Notes: a model not told the origin generated them from the letters alone. A stretch of DNA of 64,000 nucleotides from RBG-16-64-13 sp963718375 (GCA_963718375.1 CAVQZD010000002.1:1-64000); one strand, 5' to 3'. Shown: positions 8,084-17,444, counted from the stretch's first letter. Numbers and translations: made by a program.

Positions 8084-9017
8084 CTATGACCCCGCAGTCC
8101 CCTCACATAGGGCCTGCAGGGTCCTGAAGCGCCTGTCCACCTGCTCCTGCAGCACTGCTATCTCGGGTTCGCGGAGATGCTTGAACTTACCGATCATGCT
8201 GATCAGTTCGCTCACGGGCCTGGGATCTTTCACCTGTTGGGTGATGGTGAAGCGGCTGTCCTCGCACTCCCACAGCGGGAAGTAGTTGGTGCGCACCGCC
8301 TCGCGGCACAAGGCGATGGACTGCTCTGGCGGGGTCTTCCAGCCGACAGTGCAGGGGCAGAACACATGGAGGTAGCACGAAGCCCTCTTTGGACCTTCTC
8401 TTTGGCCTTGACCAGCTTCTTGGCGTAGTCCTCTAGGTGACTGAGCGTGGCGGTGGCCACGTAGGCGCATTCGTGCATGGCCATGACCATGGGCATGTTC
8501 TTGGCGCCGGTCGTCTTGCCTTTTGACACACTGCCCGTGGGAGTGGTGTGGTGCTCGCCCCGAAGGGGGTGCCGCTGCTCTGTTGGATGCCGGTGTTCAT
8601 GTAGCCTTCGTTGTCGTAGGCGATGTAGATGACCTTCTCGTTGCGCTCGGCGGCACCGCTCAGGTTCTGAAAGCCGACGTCCATGGCGCAACCATCACCT
8701 GTGTGGCAGACGATAGTCGCTTCGATGCCGGCCTTCTGGTAGTAGCGCGAGATGCCGGTGGCGCTCGAGGCCACGCCTGTCATCACGTTGGCGTAGTACG
8801 CGTGACGGTGCCAGGCGGCCGTGTTCTGACCGTGCAGTACGGGCGCGGAGCATCCTGGGGTTCCCAGGAAGATGATGTCCTTCCCCAGGATCTCGGACAC
8901 CAGCCGTACGTTGAGCTCCATGATGCAGCCCGGGCACATGGCGATACCAGATGAGAACTGGTCCTCGTTCTGGTAATAGTCGCAGACCTTGGGTTGACGC
9001 TTTCTTACTGTAGCCAT
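8084..9017 (-). CDS. 2-oxoacid:ferredoxin oxidoreductase beta subunit, two frameshifts
   Basis: Beta (TPP-binding) subunit of a pyruvate/2-oxoacid:ferredoxin oxidoreductase. It starts MATVRKRQPKV at 9017 with AGGAGGT upstream and overlaps the end of the alpha gene by 13 bases. Visible are a CPGC motif near the N-terminus (cluster ligands), the TPP-Mg site HTGDGCAMDVG, then YDNEGYMNTGIQ. The frame breaks near 8550 and again near 8380, but KTTGAKNMPMVMAMHECAYVATA and CYLHVFCPCTVGWKTPPE continue the family sequence to a normal end at 8084. Intact motifs on both sides of each break argue for indel errors. Substrate specificity is not readable. Confidence 0.82.
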
Positions 9018-10219
9018 GTGACCTCCTGGTACGAACGCCCTTGCGAGGCCTCGTGGATATCGTCTACCACGCGGGCGATGTGCTCTTGGGTGATATCGGC
9101 GCTGGCGATGCCATCGATGAAGCTGAGCATGGGCACGATGCCGATCTCGGGTGTGAGGGCGCGGATCTCCTGGTAGAGCGGGCCGCAGTCCCAACCGAAC
9201 GCGAGGCTCCTATCGAGCACACCGATCGCCTTCTTGCCCTTGAGGGCCTGGGTCAGTCTCTCTTTGGGGAAGGGGCGATACATGCGGATCTTCACCAACC
9301 CCACCTTGACGCCCTCGGCTCGCTTGGCGTCGACGACAGTGCGGGCCGTCCCAGCCATGCTGCCGCTTGTCACCAGAACGATGTCGGCGTCTTCGGCGCG
9401 GTACTCTTCTACCTGGCCGGCATAGCCGCGGCCGAAGGCGTCGGCGAACTCCTTGTCGATCTCATCCCACTTGTCCTTCGCCCGCTCTAGCGCGGCGAAG
9501 TGCTTCTTGCGCAGTTCCACGTAGCCCTGGCCCAGGCCGTGACTGCCGCAGCCCAGGGGAACCCCCGGCCGCAACATCGGCCGCTGGGGTTGGTCTTTGA
9601 GCGGAGCCAAGAAGGCGTCGACCTCGTCGCTGCCCGGGATGGCGATGGATTCGGCCAAGAAGGAGAGGTAGTAGCCGTCGTAGTTGACCATGACCGGCAG
9701 CTGGATGTCGTAGTCCTCAGCCAGACGGTAGGCCATGATGGTAGTGTCCATGATGTCTTGGCAGGTCTCGCAGATGACCTGCACCCATCCCGAGTCGCGC
9801 ACCACGATCATGTCCTGCTGACCGGACGATACGGCGTGGATGCCCGGAGGTTCGCGGTTGACGTTGATCATCACCACTGGGGCTCGGTAGCCCGCGGTCT
9901 GCAGAAGGGTGTCGTACATGAACACCAGTCCATACGAGGAGGTGGCGGTGTAGACCCGGCCGCCCGCCATGCTTGCCGCGCAGACCACGTTCATGGCCGA
10001 GTTCTCACCTTCCACGGCGACGTACTCGGCGTCCAACAAGCCGTCGGCGCGGAACTTGGCCAGCTGCTCGATGACCTCGCTCTGGGGTGTGATGGGATAT
10101 GCCGCCACCACGTCGGGCCGGCACAGCAGAGCCGCGTAGGCCGCAGTGCCGTTGCCCGTCAACACCTTGCTCTGGGCCTCCAACAGCGGCCTTTCTTTGA
10201 GGGCAGACTGCTTACTCAA
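9005..10219 (-). CDS. 2-oxoacid:ferredoxin oxidoreductase alpha subunit
   Basis: A 404-residue alpha subunit (PorA/VorA type) that binds the 2-oxoacid and part of the TPP pocket. Recognisable blocks are GNGTAAYAALLCRPDVVAAY near residue 23, the ITPQSEVIEQL segment, EYVAVEGENSAM, and ASMAGGRVYTATSSYGL. The C-terminal domain contains KVGLVKIRMYRPFPKE and IGVLDRSLAFG, both usual for PorA. It overlaps the delta gene at its 5' end by 8 bases and the beta gene at its 3' end by 13 bases, so all four subunits are translationally coupled in the order gamma-delta-alpha-beta. Confidence 0.92.
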   Translation of the reverse strand: MSKQSALKERPLLEAQSKVLTGNGTAAYAALLCRPDVVAAYPITPQSEVIEQLAKFRADGLLDAEYVAVEGENSAMNVVCAASMAGGRVYTATSSYGLVFMYDTLLQTAGYRAPVVMINVNREPPGIHAVSSGQQDMIVVRDSGWVQVICETCQDIMDTTIMAYRLAEDYDIQLPVMVNYDGYYLSFLAESIAIPGSDEVDAFLAPLKDQPQRPMLRPGVPLGCGSHGLGQGYVELRKKHFAALERAKDKWDEIDKEFADAFGRGYAGQVEEYRAEDADIVLVTSGSMAGTARTVVDAKRAEGVKVGLVKIRMYRPFPKERLTQALKGKKAIGVLDRSLAFGWDCGPLYQEIRALTPEIGIVPMLSFIDGIASADITQEHIARVVDDIHEASQGRSYQEVTWLQ

Positions 10220-10571
10220 CTTTGCACTCCTCCGCGTAGTCGGCCTCAGGCATCATGCTGATGGCGTCTTTGGGACATTCGACGGCGCAGATGCCGCAGC
10301 CCTTGCAGTAGTCGAGCTCGGCCTTGTAGTGGATGCCGTCCGCGTCGTCGACGATGCACTGCACGGGGCAGAAGATGTAGCAGAAGCCGCATGCGTTGCA
10401 CTTGTCCTTGTCGAACACAGGGTGCTCGGTGCGCCAATCGCCGGTATTCAGCACCAGCAGGGTCCCGCTTCCGTCCGACCAGCAGGCTTCCGTCTCGAAG
10501 ATCTGGTCGGGGCCACTCGTGGAGCCGCCGGCCACATTACGCGCCGCGGCGTCGTTCTTCTTGTCTACCAT
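10212..10571 (-). CDS. 2-oxoacid:ferredoxin oxidoreductase delta subunit (2x[4Fe-4S])
   Basis: A 119-residue ferredoxin-like delta subunit. Two CxxCxxCxxxC clusters are present: C58-C61-C64-C68 (CNACGFCYIFC) and C89-C92-C95-C99 (CKGCGICAVEC), each followed by Pro as in bacterial 2[4Fe-4S] ferredoxins. The 50-residue N-terminal part is typical of PorD. It passes electrons from the TPP centre to soluble ferredoxin. The ATG at 10571 lies inside the last codons of the gamma gene (7-base overlap). Confidence 0.93.
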   Translation of the reverse strand: MVDKKNDAAARNVAGGSTSGPDQIFETEACWSDGSGTLLVLNTGDWRTEHPVFDKDKCNACGFCYIFCPVQCIVDDADGIHYKAELDYCKGCGICAVECPKDAISMMPEADYAEECKVE

Positions 10572-11119
10572 GTGATCACCTCGACCTCGGCGTAGCCGCG
10601 CTCGGCGTTGCGGATGTTGCGCTTGAGTATGTCACCCTCGAAGTAGTCGCCTAGCGCCCTGACGACTGAATCCAGACCAACCCAGCCGGTAGTCTTGGCC
10701 AGCGCTCCGATAAGGCAGGTATTGGGGATGTCGCGGCCTATCTCGCACAGCGCCACCTGGGTGGCGTTGATGATGCCCAGAGTCTTGAGGTTGGGATTCG
10801 GCGGTTCGGTGAACGGCTTAGGGCTGTTGAGCACCAACACTCCGTTGTCTTTGAGGCCGTCGAAGAGGGTGCTCAGATGCAGAAGCCCGGGGTCGATGAC
10901 CACGAGCGCGTCGGGGGTGTATATCTGGGTCTTCTCGCGTATCGGCTCGTCGCTCACTCGGGTGAAGGCTACGACCGGCATCCCTCTCCGCTCGAACCCG
11001 TACATGGGGAAGCTGGCGACGTACTTGCCTTCGATGGCACAAGCTGAGGCCAGCGTCCTGGCGGCGAGGACAGCACCTTGCCCACCTCGCCCATGGAACC
11101 TTATCTCTTGTGTGGCCAT
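10565..11119 (-). CDS. 2-oxoacid:ferredoxin oxidoreductase gamma subunit
   Basis: A 184-residue gamma subunit that closes the CoA-binding side of the enzyme. It starts with MATQEIRFHGRGGQGAVLAA, the signature of PorG, followed by FPMYGFERRGMPVVAFTRVSD and PDALVVIDPGLL. The ATG at 11119 is chosen over upstream in-frame starts because AAAGGAG lies 4-5 bases before it and the homology begins there. The frame remains open upstream into the ligase gene but without similarity. First of the four por-type genes; the CoA ligase gene ends 15 bases upstream. Confidence 0.92.
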   Translation of the reverse strand: MATQEIRFHGRGGQGAVLAARTLASACAIEGKYVASFPMYGFERRGMPVVAFTRVSDEPIREKTQIYTPDALVVIDPGLLHLSTLFDGLKDNGVLVLNSPKPFTEPPNPNLKTLGIINATQVALCEIGRDIPNTCLIGALAKTTGWVGLDSVVRALGDYFEGDILKRNIRNAERGYAEVEVITW

Positions 11120-11133
11120 GCTACTCCTTTGTT

Positions 11134-12798
11134 CTAGCTGCTCTGCTCCGCGGCCAACTTGGCTGCGATGTCGGCCTTCAGGGCCTTCTTGTCGTGTTTC
11201 TGGGCCGCGGTGACCGGCATGCTGTCGACGAACTCGACGCGCTCCGGGAGCTCCAGCACTGAAGCCTTCTCCTCGCGGAGGAAGCTGATGACCGTCTCGA
11301 AGGTGAGAACGCAATCCGACTTTGGCTGTACGTAGGCGCAGGCTCGTTCGCCCAGGTCAGGGTCCGGCATGGCCACGACAGCCACCGCGACCACGTCCGG
11401 GTGCCGGTCGATGAGCTTCTCGATGACGGTGGCGCTGATGCTCTCGCCGCCGCGGTTGATCATCTCCTTGATGCGGCCGGTGATGGTGACGTATCCGTCC
11501 TCGGAGATGCGGGCCACGTCCCCTGTCTTGAAGAAGCCGTCCGCGTCGAACACGGCGTCATTCTCCTGTTCGTTCAGGTAGTAGCCGGTGAATACTCCTG
11601 GGCCCTTGACCAGCAGTTCGCCCGATTCTCCCGGCGGCAGGGCGTTGCCATCGAAGTCCACCACTTTGTAGGTGTCGCCGGGGCAACTCGGCCGGCCCAC
11701 CGTTGAGCTTATGGTGTCGAGGTCGTCCAGCGGTCCTGTCACTGTGGACATGCCTTCGGTCGCCCCGTAGCCGTTGAAGAACTTGACCCCGAGGCGGTCA
11801 TCTAACTCGTGTATGAGGCTGGGCAGCGCCGCCGCTCCCCCAGAGTGCATCTTCTTCAGGCTGCTCAGGTCGTGCGCGGCGAGGCCGTCGTACTGCAGCA
11901 GGCGCTGAGCGAGAGTGGGCACCCAGACGACGGCTGTGACCCCTTCGTTCTCGATCGTCTGGCAGATGACCTCGGGCTCAGTGGTGTCCAGAAGGACGGT
12001 GGTGCCCATGGTGATGACGCTACCCAGCAGACCCTTGCTGAAGGACAGATCGTGGCCGATGGAGCCGACGATCATGGTGATGTCGTCGGGCCCTTGGGTC
12101 CACGCGGCCGAGCAGCACTCTGTGCCGCAGCTGAGGCTGTCGTGAGTGCGCGGGACGATCTTGGGCGTGCCGGTGGTGCCGCCCGTGGGACCCATGTGGG
12201 CCACCTGCGTCGGGTCCGGCCGCATCTCGGCGAGTCGATCGAGATCAGACTGAGCGGGCTCGGTCTCTTCCAGCAGGCCGGCCAGGCTCGAGATGTCTCG
12301 CGCGCTCACCTCGCCTCGGGTGGTGAACACGTTCTTGATGGCCGGCACCTCCCGCATCACCTCGAAGATGATCGGTAGGTAGTCGGTCTTGCGATACTGC
12401 GTCGGGACGACCCAGGCGGTCGCGCCCGATAGCTCGGCCAACTTGACGATCTCATGCTCGCGATAACGGTCGATCAGCATCACCGGTATGGCGCCGATCC
12501 GCTGGAGCGCGAAATAGACCGGTACGAACTCGCTCCAGTTGGGGAGTTGGATCATCACCCGGTCCCGAGGCTTGATGCCCGACCACGCGAAGGCCACCGC
12601 CAGGCGCAGGGACTGCTCTCGGGCCTGGTCGTAGGTGAGGCGCTGCTCTCGGTCGATGAAGCCCACCTTGTCCGGGCAGGCCTCGGCCGCTCGGTCTAGG
12701 TAGTCGCTAAGGGTGAGGCCGCGCCACCAGCCGCGGCTCTGGTAGAGCGCGGCGTCTTCTTCGCGGTAAGGGGTCGCTCCTCGGAGGATATCGTCCAT
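11134..12798 (-). CDS. AMP-dependent acid-CoA ligase (aryl/acyl-adenylating family)
   Basis: A 554-residue ANL-superfamily enzyme that activates a carboxylic acid to its acyl-adenylate and then, probably, acyl-CoA. The P-loop-like A3 motif is GPTGGTTGTPK (about residue 190), A5 is FNGYGATEG, A7 is FFKTGDVA, A8 is GRIKEMINRGGESI and the catalytic A10 lysine is in AAQKHDKKAL. Overall it resembles 2,3-dihydroxybenzoate-AMP ligases, so an aromatic or cyclic acid is a fair guess. The ATG at 12798 has AGGTGGA upstream; a GTG at 12807 is an alternative. It lies between the ene-reductase and the ferredoxin oxidoreductase genes in one operon. Confidence 0.85.
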   Translation of the reverse strand: MDDILRGATPYREEDAALYQSRGWWRGLTLSDYLDRAAEACPDKVGFIDREQRLTYDQAREQSLRLAVAFAWSGIKPRDRVMIQLPNWSEFVPVYFALQRIGAIPVMLIDRYREHEIVKLAELSGATAWVVPTQYRKTDYLPIIFEVMREVPAIKNVFTTRGEVSARDISSLAGLLEETEPAQSDLDRLAEMRPDPTQVAHMGPTGGTTGTPKIVPRTHDSLSCGTECCSAAWTQGPDDITMIVGSIGHDLSFSKGLLGSVITMGTTVLLDTTEPEVICQTIENEGVTAVVWVPTLAQRLLQYDGLAAHDLSSLKKMHSGGAAALPSLIHELDDRLGVKFFNGYGATEGMSTVTGPLDDLDTISSTVGRPSCPGDTYKVVDFDGNALPPGESGELLVKGPGVFTGYYLNEQENDAVFDADGFFKTGDVARISEDGYVTITGRIKEMINRGGESISATVIEKLIDRHPDVVAVAVVAMPDPDLGERACAYVQPKSDCVLTFETVISFLREEKASVLELPERVEFVDSMPVTAAQKHDKKALKADIAAKLAAEQSS

Positions 12799-12811
12799 TG
12801 CTTCCACCTGC

Positions 12812-14945
12812 CTAGATGGCGTAGCCGGCGAGGGCGCCCTCGCGGATGGCGTCGACTATCCAGCCCGGTTCGCGGCAGCTGCCGATGATGTGGGTCTCGG
12901 GCACCAGCCCTGCCAACTGGTCGATGAGCTTCTGGTTGGGGCCCCAGTCCTGGGTGGTCATCACGTTCTTGCCCTCCAACACGAAGAGACGCTTCTTGGT
13001 CGTCTGGATCTTGAGGCCGCGCTTGACGATCGAGTGATACTGCACGTCGGGCCAGATGGGCACGTGCTTCATCATGAACCAGGGCCGTAGGTTGTCCAGG
13101 TCGTCCCGGCCCATGCCTTCGCCAAGCTCAGACTCAGGACCGTTGTGTACGACCACCACCTGGCGGCCACGCTTGACCAGGAACTCAGCCAGCTCGAATC
13201 CGTGCAGCGTGCCACCCATGATCACCGCGCTCTTCTTGACCGGCATCCAGAGACGGGTCAGCCGCTCCAACTGGTGGGGCGTGAAGAACTTGAGAGCGAG
13301 CTTCAGCCGCGTGTGCAGCGCTTCGGTCTTGATGAACTTGCGGCCGGTCGCTCCGCCCTCGGAGCCCGGCAGGTCGAACTTGGTGTGCGCCGCGCCCGCG
13401 GCCAGTACCAGGGCGTCGGGCTTCTCGGCGGCGACGATCTCCGGGGTGACCGCTTCGCCCAGGTGGACGGTCACGCCCTCTTTGGTGAGCTGCGTACGCA
13501 GATAGGCGGTGAGGTCGGTGAGCTCCTCGGTCTCGGTGTCTTTGACGATGGCGGCAACAGGCAGCAGACCGCCCAAGCGGGACTGCTGCTCGTAAAGAAC
13601 CACTTCGTGTCCGCGCCGCGCGGCTACGCGCGCGGCCTCCATGCCGGCGGGCCCGCCCCCGACTACCAGCACCTTCTTCTTGGGCGCGGCCGGTTTGCAC
13701 TGGTACTCAGGCAGCAGCTCGCGGCCCAGGGTGGCGTTCACTCGGCATTCGAGCTTCTTGTTCTTGTTGCGCATCTCGAAGCAGTGCAGGCACCCGGTGC
13801 ACTTGCGGATGTCCTCCAGCCTGCCCTCGGCCACCTTGTTCGGCAGCGCCGGGTCGGCCAGCAGGCGCCTGGTCATGCCCACGAAGTCCAGCTTGCCCTC
13901 TGCGCAGGTACTTCTCGCCCAACTCCGGGTCGAGGCGGCAGGCCGTCCAGACGGGGACGGTCACGCCGGCGCGCTTGGCGGCGGCGGTCAGGGGCACGGT
14001 CGCTCCGCGGCCGCGGTTGCTCCAATCCAGGTCGGCCGGCAGCTCTTCCAGCGGCTCGGGGTAGAGGATGCGGTCCGGCTGTATGAGGCCCTGGCGGTGT
14101 CCGTACTTCTCGGCGCGCAGGTTGATGCCGTCGGCGACCTCGCCGATGAGCTTGGTCATCTCGATGCCCTCTTCGAGGGTCGTAGCCAAGGGGTGGTTGT
14201 ACTCCACGGCGTTGATGAGGCAGTGCACGGCGAAGGTGGGTCCGCAGCGGCGCTTGGACTCGGTGATGATGTCGCGGATGAACCGCGTGCGGTTCTCGTA
14301 GCTCTGAGCGCCGTACTCGTCCTCGCGGCGGTTCCACACGCGCGAGAGGAAGGTGTTGCCCTGGTGGCAGGTGCCGTGGTTGATCTCGCAGGCGTCGAAC
14401 CCGGCCTTGAAGGCACGTTCGGCTGCCGAGGCCCAAAGGTCGATCTGGTCTTCGATCTCCTGCTTGGTCATCTCCCGGCAGGGTAGGAAGTCCGGACCAG
14501 GCAGCTCCTCCTGTGTGAGGGCCGAGGGACACTTGATGTCGCGGATCTTGTGGTCCCGCGGCAGCAGGCCGGTGGGGTTCCAGGGGCCGGCGTGCTGGAA
14601 CTGCAGCGACACCGGGCAGCCGTGCTTGTGCACGGCCTCAGCCAGTCGCGCGTAGCTGGGGATGAACTTGTCGTCGTCGAAGTGCAGCTGCACGCCCGAG
14701 TAGCTGCCGTCGGCTGAGTAGTGCACGTGCTGGATGCCCAGCGGGTACTCCACACCGCACGACTCCACCACCAGGAAGCCCACGCCGCCTTTGGCCAGGC
14801 GCTCATAGTAGGCGATCATGCGTGGGCCGACAGTCTGGTCCTCTTCCATGAAGGAGGTGCCGTTGGCGGTCTTGATGATGCGGTTGCGGGTCTTGACCGG
14901 GCCGATCATGCCCGGCTCCAGAAGCTTCTCGAAGGTCTGGCTCAT
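12812..14945 (-). CDS. FadH/BaiCD-type NADH:flavin oxidoreductase, one frameshift
   Basis: A reconstructed protein of about 710 residues: an N-terminal old-yellow-enzyme TIM barrel (starts MSQTFEKLLEPGMIGPVKTRNRI; active-site stretch NHGTCHQGNTFLS; DEYGAQSYENRTRF), a [4Fe-4S] segment (RKCTGCLHCFEMRNK) and a C-terminal FAD/NAD(P) domain with KVLVVGGGPAGMEAARV. This is the layout of 2,4-dienoyl-CoA reductase and of bile-acid BaiCD/BaiH. One extra G near 13896-13898 breaks the frame between YLRRG and KLDFVGMTRRLL. AGGAGA precedes the ATG, which overlaps the malate dehydrogenase stop (ATGA). It probably reduces an unsaturated acyl-CoA made by the downstream ligase. Confidence 0.85.
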
Positions 14946-15862
14946 AGGTTCTCCTGCACAGTCTTGGCGGCCGCCGCGAGCGCGTCGGCGGATCGCTCGA
15001 GTGCCTGACGTTCTTCGGGCGTCGAGCTTCCCATTCCTGGATCTCGACGCACGCCCTGCCTGCCCAGCTTCACCGGCACCGACATGCTGAGGTCGCGGCG
15101 GCCGTACTCGCCGTCCAGCACCACCGAGCAGGGCAGCACTTCGCCGGTGTCCTGGGCAATCGCACGGATGATGGCGCAAGTCCCACGGCGCAGGACCATC
15201 CGGCAGTCCGTCCAGCCTGCAGCTCTTCCAGGCGCTTGAGGATGCCTGGTATCTCGGCACGGATCTCGGCCTTCTCGTCTTCGGTGAAGGACACGGGCTC
15301 GCCGTCGATGCGCACCGAGCTGAACAGGTAGACCTGAGTGCTGCCATGCTCGCCCACCACCGTCGCCTGGACGCGGTTGACCTCGACCCCTTTCTTCTGG
15401 GCCACCATCTCGCGGAAGCGGGCGGAGTCGTTGAGCGAGTAGCCGAGCACCCTGCGCCGGTCGAAGCCGCCGGCCAGCCAGGTGGCGTAGTTGAGCGGGT
15501 CGACGGGATTGGTGGCGGTGATGACGACGGCGTCGGGGCAGTGCTCCTTGATCTGGAGCGCGATGTCTCTGACGATGGGGAGGTTCTTGCCGAGCAGCTC
15601 CATGCGGTCGGCGATGAGACCCTGCGGTGCGCCGGCGGCGTTGATGACGATGTCTGAGCCGGCCATGTCCTCGTAGCCGCCGGCCTTCGACCTTCACGCC
15701 CAGCGCCGAGACCGCAGTGCCCAGGTCGATGGCGTGCTGCTCGGCGACGTTCTGGCGCACGTCAAGCAGCACGATCTCGTCGGCCAGTCCCTGCGACCGC
15801 CTGCGTAGAACGCCGCGGGTCCACCCACCGAACCCGCCTGCTCCGATGACAGCTATCTTCAC
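14942..15862 (-). pseudogene. malate/lactate dehydrogenase family, about four frameshifts
   Basis: Reconstruction gives a roughly 305-residue NAD-dependent malate/lactate dehydrogenase: KIAVIGAGGFGGWTRG (nucleotide loop), LLDVRQNVAEQHAIDLGTA, then after a shift near 15685 MAGSDIVINAAGAP, ITATNPVDPLNYATW, the catalytic-His motif VVGEHGSTQVY, and after a shift near 15220 CAIIRAIAQDTGEVLPCSVVLDGEYG and VPVKLGRQGV. Two further shifts lie near 15040 and 15020. The GTG at 15862 follows GAGGGGTG. Residues that matter (Asn-Pro, GEHG) are intact, so heavy sequencing error is plausible. It is first in the operon and overlaps the ene-reductase start by 4 bases. Confidence 0.75.
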
Positions 15863-15951
15863 TCTGCGCACCCCTCTCGTGTCGTGGGCGTTCTTGCGGC
15901 TCGCTGGGTCGGCACTGCCGGACCGCGTAGGAACAAGAGCCAGCGCTTGCT

Positions 15952-16560
15952 TCAGATCGTCGAACAGCACCTCGTCGGTGACACCGAACTGGGCGTCGTC
16001 GGCGCAACGTAGTAGATCAGTCTGCCGCGCATGGTGCTGGAGTAGATGGCGTAGGCAGACTCGATGGCAAGGCTGAAGTCGGCGTGACCGATCTCGCCGC
16101 GATGAGGCGCTAGAAGTGTCGTCAGGGCGCGCTTGCGCTCCCGTGCGAACATGCTCGGCCCTCTGCCGCGTGACCGGCTCGAAGACCGACCACATCATGA
16201 AGGCTCTGAACACCGGCCGGTCGCTGAGCACGTGGTGGATGATGGTGCCGAAGCCCACATCGACGGCTTGTTCGAGCGACTCGGTGGTGCCGGTCGCGCG
16301 CAGCCAACTCAGCCAGGATGAGAGGCTCCACCCTGCCGTGCACCCTCTCCTGCAGCTCGCGCATTATCGCGGTCTTGTCCGGGAAGCGGGCATAGAAAGC
16401 TCCCACCGACAGGTCTGCCCGTTGGAGCACGCTCTGCACGGTGAACGATTCGAGACCCTGCTCGCGCAGTTGGTCTTCGGCCGCCAGCCAGGATCTTCTC
16501 CAGCGTCTCCTGGGCGGGCTTCCGCTGGACCGGCTTGTATGAAGCCTCGATGGTCTGCAT
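15952..16560 (-). pseudogene. TetR family regulator 1, multiple frameshifts
   Basis: A TetR-type repressor clearly paralogous to the next gene. The N-terminus MQTIEASYKPVQRKPAQETLEKIL matches the paralogue start; the helix-turn-helix VLQRADLSVGAFYARFPDKTAIM is in a second frame (near 16390-16440); VFRAFMMWSVFEPVTRQRAEH and FARERKRALTTLL...HRGEIGH are in further frames. At least three indels are needed. The 3' end is uncertain and may extend to about 15900, just before the malate dehydrogenase GTG. AAGGAG lies 13 bases upstream of the ATG. It is well placed to control the downstream catabolic operon. Confidence 0.65.
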
Positions 16561-16616
16561 ATCGCTCTGGATTCTCCTTAACAGTTGCAAGAATCTTAGT
16601 TCTCGTAAGGACTGCA

Positions 16617-17357
16617 TTATGGCAGAATCCTCGCTGCGTGAAAAGGGGGGAGACAAGATCGGCGCGTCGATCGCCGGGGCGACGTAAGCGCTATCCGCTC
16701 TCCGGCGCGCCCGGGGAGTCCTTGAGAAACGAGACCAGGGACTTCCTGAGCAGAGCGGAAGACCTCTTCATCGCTCACTCCGAACTGCAGAACGCTGGTG
16801 GGGCTGAAGGGTATGAGCCTTCCGAGCTCGGTCGCGGTGTAGGTGGCGTAGGCCATCTCGATGGCCGCTTCTGGGTCGTCGTGTCCGATCTCGTCGCGGT
16901 GGGCCATCAGCGCCGCCACGATAGCGCTCTTGCGTTCCTGGTTGAGCTTCTCCCCTCTACGACGCATGACGGGATCGAAAGCGGCCATCAGAGTCATCGC
17001 CCTGATCAACTGTCGTTCCTTGAGAAGGCGATCGGTGAGGATCCCGAAGGTGTGGTCCACCGCTGCTTCCAGAGAGTCATCGACCGTGGCTTGGGCTTTC
17101 AAGGCCTCCAAGATCGGCCTGCCCAAGCTCTCGTCCAGCCGCTCTTGTATCGTGTGGATCAGCGCGTTCTTGGTGGGGAAGCGGGTGTAGAAGGAACCCA
17201 CTGAAAGGTCTGCTCGGCTGAGCACTCGCTCGATGGTGAACAAGTCGAGTTCTTCTTCACGCAGCTGGTCCTCGGCCGCGGCCAGCAGCTTCTCGAGAGA
17301 ACGGCGTCCGGGCTTGCGCTGCGGCGGGTTGTAGCTGGTCTTTGCGGGTGCGTTCAT
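16617..17357 (-). CDS. TetR family transcriptional regulator 2
   Basis: A 246-residue TetR-type regulator. The DNA-binding domain lies at residues 20-70 with the recognition region VLSRADLSVGSFYTRFPTKNALI; the rest is the helical ligand/dimer domain. The ATG at 17357 is 6 bases after a TATAAT box and has no ribosome-binding site, which suggests a leaderless mRNA. The last 35 residues look un-TetR-like; an indel near 16752 would restore a normal ending (RKSLVSFLKDSPGAPESG) with a stop at 16691-16693. It is divergent from the ABC-transporter operon and shares its operator region. Confidence 0.85.
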   Translation of the reverse strand: MNAPAKTSYNPPQRKPGRRSLEKLLAAAEDQLREEELDLFTIERVLSRADLSVGSFYTRFPTKNALIHTIQERLDESLGRPILEALKAQATVDDSLEAAVDHTFGILTDRLLKERQLIRAMTLMAAFDPVMRRRGEKLNQERKSAIVAALMAHRDEIGHDDPEAAIEMAYATYTATELGRLIPFSPTSVLQFGVSDEEVFRSAQEVPGLVSQGLPGRAGERIALTSPRRSTRRSCLPPFHAARILP

Positions 17358-17370
17358 TGCCAGATTATAG

Positions 17371-17410
17371 ACCACAGAATGCCCATAACAGAATACGTCT
17401 TCTAATATGC
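17371..17410. promoter_or_regulatory. direct CAGAAT half-sites and TATAAT box of TetR gene
   Basis: Two direct CAGAAT copies (17375-17380 and 17389-17394) lie just upstream of the minus-strand TetR start. On the minus strand a TATAAT box ends 6 bases before the ATG at 17357, so transcription would begin at or next to the start codon. A good -35 box is not visible. The half-site is the same as in the palindrome at 17421-17444, which suggests autoregulation. Confidence 0.45.
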
Positions 17411-17444
17411 TTGCTTTTTGATATCAGAATCCCTATTCTGATAT
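17411..17444 (+). promoter_or_regulatory. promoter overlapped by 24-bp operator palindrome
   Basis: A perfect inverted repeat, ATATCAGAAT at 17421-17430 and ATTCTGATAT at 17435-17444 with a CCCT spacer, sits over a likely sigma-70 promoter: TTGCTT (17411-17416), a 17-base spacer and TATTCT (17434-17439). A protein bound here would block transcription of the ABC-transporter operon starting at 17530. The divergent TetR protein is the obvious candidate ligand-responsive repressor. The palindrome is seen directly; the regulatory role is inferred. Confidence 0.6.
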
